A stretch of DNA of 64,000 bases, from contig CM032663.1 of NCBI GenBank assembly GCA_019095985.1, positions 33,652,648-33,716,647 on the forward strand. Direction: 5' to 3'. This DNA comes from Streblospio benedicti. Its lineage: Eukaryota > Annelida > Polychaeta > Spionida > Spionidae. A program made the position numbers and the translations under genes. Under the pieces are notes generated by a model. The model was not told the origin of the DNA and ran no database searches. It was given only the letters and a program-made list of their open reading frames with translations. Position 1 is the stretch's first letter. The number at the start of each line of letters is the position of its first letter. Below are positions 62,201 through 64,000 of this stretch, in pieces.

Positions 62201-64000
62201 TGATATTTTCGCACTTTCTGCTTTCGGAGGTGGCCATTACATAACTGCGTTTTCATACAATTGGACCAGTTTATATCCAAATCTGATACATTGAATTTAG
62301 GGATAACTCATGCAATTAACCATTTACCTTCATGTTACTTCGTGTGATACCCAGTAGGGTTTTGCAAACTAAAAAAAGACAGATACAGACACAGACAGAC
62401 AGGCTGATACAAATACTTTACAGAGAGCTCTCTGATTACTATGTACCTTCCACATTTGCTCCTCTCTCCAAGAGCAGCCCTGCTGTCCCTTCATGGCCTG
62501 CAGCAACAGCAAAGCACAGAGGCGTCCACCACCGGGACTCAGGATGCACACAAGGGTGGAGGGAGCTCGCGGCAGGAACCTGCAGAAAAGAAAGAGGTGA
62601 AAATGCCATCTTGACAATTTGATTGGTTTTAGTTGTGAAGACACCAGTATGTTATGTGTTTTGGATGTGGCATCGATAAATGGCGCAGTAGACTGGGGTG
62701 CTGAATAATGGATTTAATATGATTTTTGGGGTGAAGGGCGCTGAAGGATACTATCAAAAAGGATAGTGCCATCTTTACAATGCAAACAACTTGAGGTGGT
62801 TAGGTTTACATATACAATAAGTTGAAAGAATGAGTTGATAGATGTAATTGGTGTCTCACTACGCATACGTTTAATTAAAGTAATGAAATTTTGTTTGATT
62901 CATGTCGTAATACTTGTGATGAAGTCAGTGATATTGAAAATTTATGTTACACTGTTTCAGTTCACCCATAATTGGACATTTTACACTCAATATCAGAGAT
63001 GATTGATGGGAAACATTAGTTAATTTGAGGAAGATTAGCAATTGAAAAAAAAAGGAATTTATATTTTAATGTTAACAACAGACTTGGAGATTGAAATCTT
63101 AAATCTGACCCTTGGTGTATATTATGGAAAAGACTGACTGTCCTGTAGTTTAATGACAGTCCTGAAATACTGCCACGTAGACATAATGCACTCAGCAATA
63201 ATCTTCTACAATTCTGTCTGTTATTATTTGGCCTTAATTAGAGTCACAGAACTACAATTAATCAAAAGATTTTAATGAAATGTTATCTGCTACTCAAAAA
63301 AACAACAACAACAATTAAAAGAATACTCCTCCCTCCTGCCCCCTAAATATCTCATGACTGGCTTCTATAAATGATTTTACAAATATGAATATCAACTCTT
63401 GCAATATCACAAATAACATTTGACAGAATTACGTACGTGTTGGTTGACGTCTGCCCCGTTGTCAAGCAGGATGGTTGCCATGGCAGCGTCCCCCCGGATC
63501 GAGGCGAACATGAGAGGAGAGAGGCCGGCCTCGGTCTGGGTGTTCACCTGGTGGAAGAAATAGGCGATGTCTGCTCGTTATTTGGTGATCTAACCTCCTC
63601 TACTGTGACTGACATGTACATGAATGGAGTTGAATTTATTTACCATAAGCCTGGGATTGCAACTCGATATCTACTACTTACTACTGGCAAAATTGCGCAA
63701 TTTTGTTCCCAGCATAGCTAACACTTCCTATATCTCCATTCTCACCCCTGACAAAGGTACCAGCTTTACCTTATCTTTGCCAAGCATAGAGCTTGCACTC
63801 TCTACTAGTAACGGATGACCACCGATGATTATTACATGTACACTCTATCATAAATGGTCAGCACCCACCTTGTCTTTGCCGAGCATGACGATGGCCTCCA
63901 GACACAGGTCGACTCTCCCTCCCAACAGCAGGTGGAAGGCCACGTCGGTCTGTAGCTTGACGGCCGCCTTAGGGGCGTCCAGAGAGAGGGCCAGCGACGG
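56261..64000 (-). CDS. ankyrin repeat and BTB/POZ protein, ABTB2/ABTB3 (BTBD11) family, C-terminal part
   Basis: Minus-strand exons: 63869-64000 (runs off the window), 63437-63547, 62447-62579, 61812-62041, 60911-61025, 60451-60633, 59961-60024, 59374-59579, 58794-58899, 58336-58523, 57419-57602 and 56261-56530 (stop). Ankyrin repeats read GLSPLMFASIRGDAAMATIL, WWTPLCFAVAAGHEGTAGLL and TPLQLASARGDLPLVTLLLD. A DVLSLEEILAEG linker follows, then ALYHAAENGFVDIVLELRDM, the BTB core NNPELSDVQFLIEGQIFYAH with MQYLYHGG, and LDGLQRHCEVLAATAL. Order and wording match vertebrate ABTB2 and BTBD11. BTB proteins of this kind are thought to act as CUL3-type or scaffold adaptors. Two exons carry one surplus base: near 61935 (GACGCCTGG) and near 57440 (CAGCCGGCG). 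Removing them restores LLLDAGANAFLSS and VYRHAK. I cannot separate ABTB2 from ABTB3; invertebrates may have one ancestral gene. Confidence 0.92.
57040..57440 (-). repeat. three-copy tandem array containing the BTB exon donor
   Basis: Units of about 125-128 bp repeat a GTGTGTGTG tract, CAAAAAACAGTGAGATGTAG, AAGTATATGG and TTGAGCCCTRCCCACC. On the minus strand each holds TACAGGCACGCAAAG|GTGGG, the last bases of the exon 57419-57602 with its donor. GT donors lie at 57418 (real), 57290 and 57165. In the two outer copies the TACAG also makes an acceptor ten bases before the donor. Confidence 0.82.
57603..58225 (-). repeat. about 21-copy minisatellite of the BTB exon 3' splice site
   Basis: On the minus strand the unit is about 28 bp, centred on TTTCCCACAGTACCTGATGC-like sequence. 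That is the acceptor of exon 57419-57602 (TCCCACAG|TACCTGATGCAG) and its first dozen coding bases. Copies next to the exon are closer to 28 bp, and those beyond 58020 become longer and more diverged. Plus-strand consensus is ATGTGGGAAAAACATACTGC then ATTAGGTA. Confidence 0.85.
61601..61777. mobile_element. 177-bp Tc1/mariner-type MITE
   Basis: In an intron of the ABTB gene. The left end CAGTACAACCTCTCTATTAG and the right end (reverse) CAGTAGAACCTCAAATTAAG sit between TA dinucleotides at 61599-61600 and 61778-61779. The interior repeats GTGGTCTYAATAGAGAG. It is the best-preserved short copy of the family also seen at 3727 and 35235. Confidence 0.78.

Overview
This is a 64 kb piece of an AT-rich, intron-rich animal nuclear genome. 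Short exons with GT-AG introns, metazoan gene families, tRNA-derived SINEs and many non-autonomous DNA transposons point to a metazoan. A marine invertebrate such as a lophotrochozoan (mollusc-like) is my guess, but the species cannot be fixed from sequence alone. I see no prokaryotic, plasmid, CRISPR or viral gene content.

Five protein-coding genes can be supported exon by exon. (1) FKBP3 (+), 3' half only, about 3.05-10.26 kb. (2) MFAP1 (-), complete, nine coding exons, 12.41-19.21 kb. (3) PKMYT1, the Myt1 kinase (+), complete, thirteen coding exons, 22.42-36.52 kb. (4) UAP1, UDP-N-acetylhexosamine pyrophosphorylase (+), ten coding exons, 44.32-53.70 kb. (5) An ABTB2/ABTB3 (BTBD11) ankyrin-BTB gene (-), C-terminal part, 56.26 kb to the right edge. 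FKBP3 and MFAP1 converge, MFAP1 and PKMYT1 diverge across 3.2 kb, and UAP1 and the ABTB gene converge. The genes do not form a pathway: they are a nuclear FKBP, a spliceosome factor, a CDK1-inhibitory kinase, a UDP-GlcNAc synthase and a BTB adaptor.

Introns and intergenic DNA are full of small transposons. They include hAT-like elements (one complete 2.29 kb element with an 8-bp target duplication and a nested piggyBac-like element), several Tc1/mariner-type MITEs, two copies of one tRNA-SINE family, a LINE tail, and a large palindrome whose two arms each carry a hammerhead-ribozyme-like motif (Penelope/retrozyme-like).

The most unusual pattern is that exon-intron junctions have been copied into the neighbouring introns. 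The UAP1 exon 2 donor is repeated four more times, giving one strong, in-frame alternative donor. UAP1 exons 4, 5 and 7 have decayed partial copies. In the ABTB gene the BTB exon is flanked by a roughly 21-copy minisatellite built from its 3' splice site and a three-copy tandem array containing its 5' splice site. Separately, three coding exons (one in UAP1, two in ABTB) each carry one extra base relative to their families, which looks like consensus error in the assembly rather than gene death.
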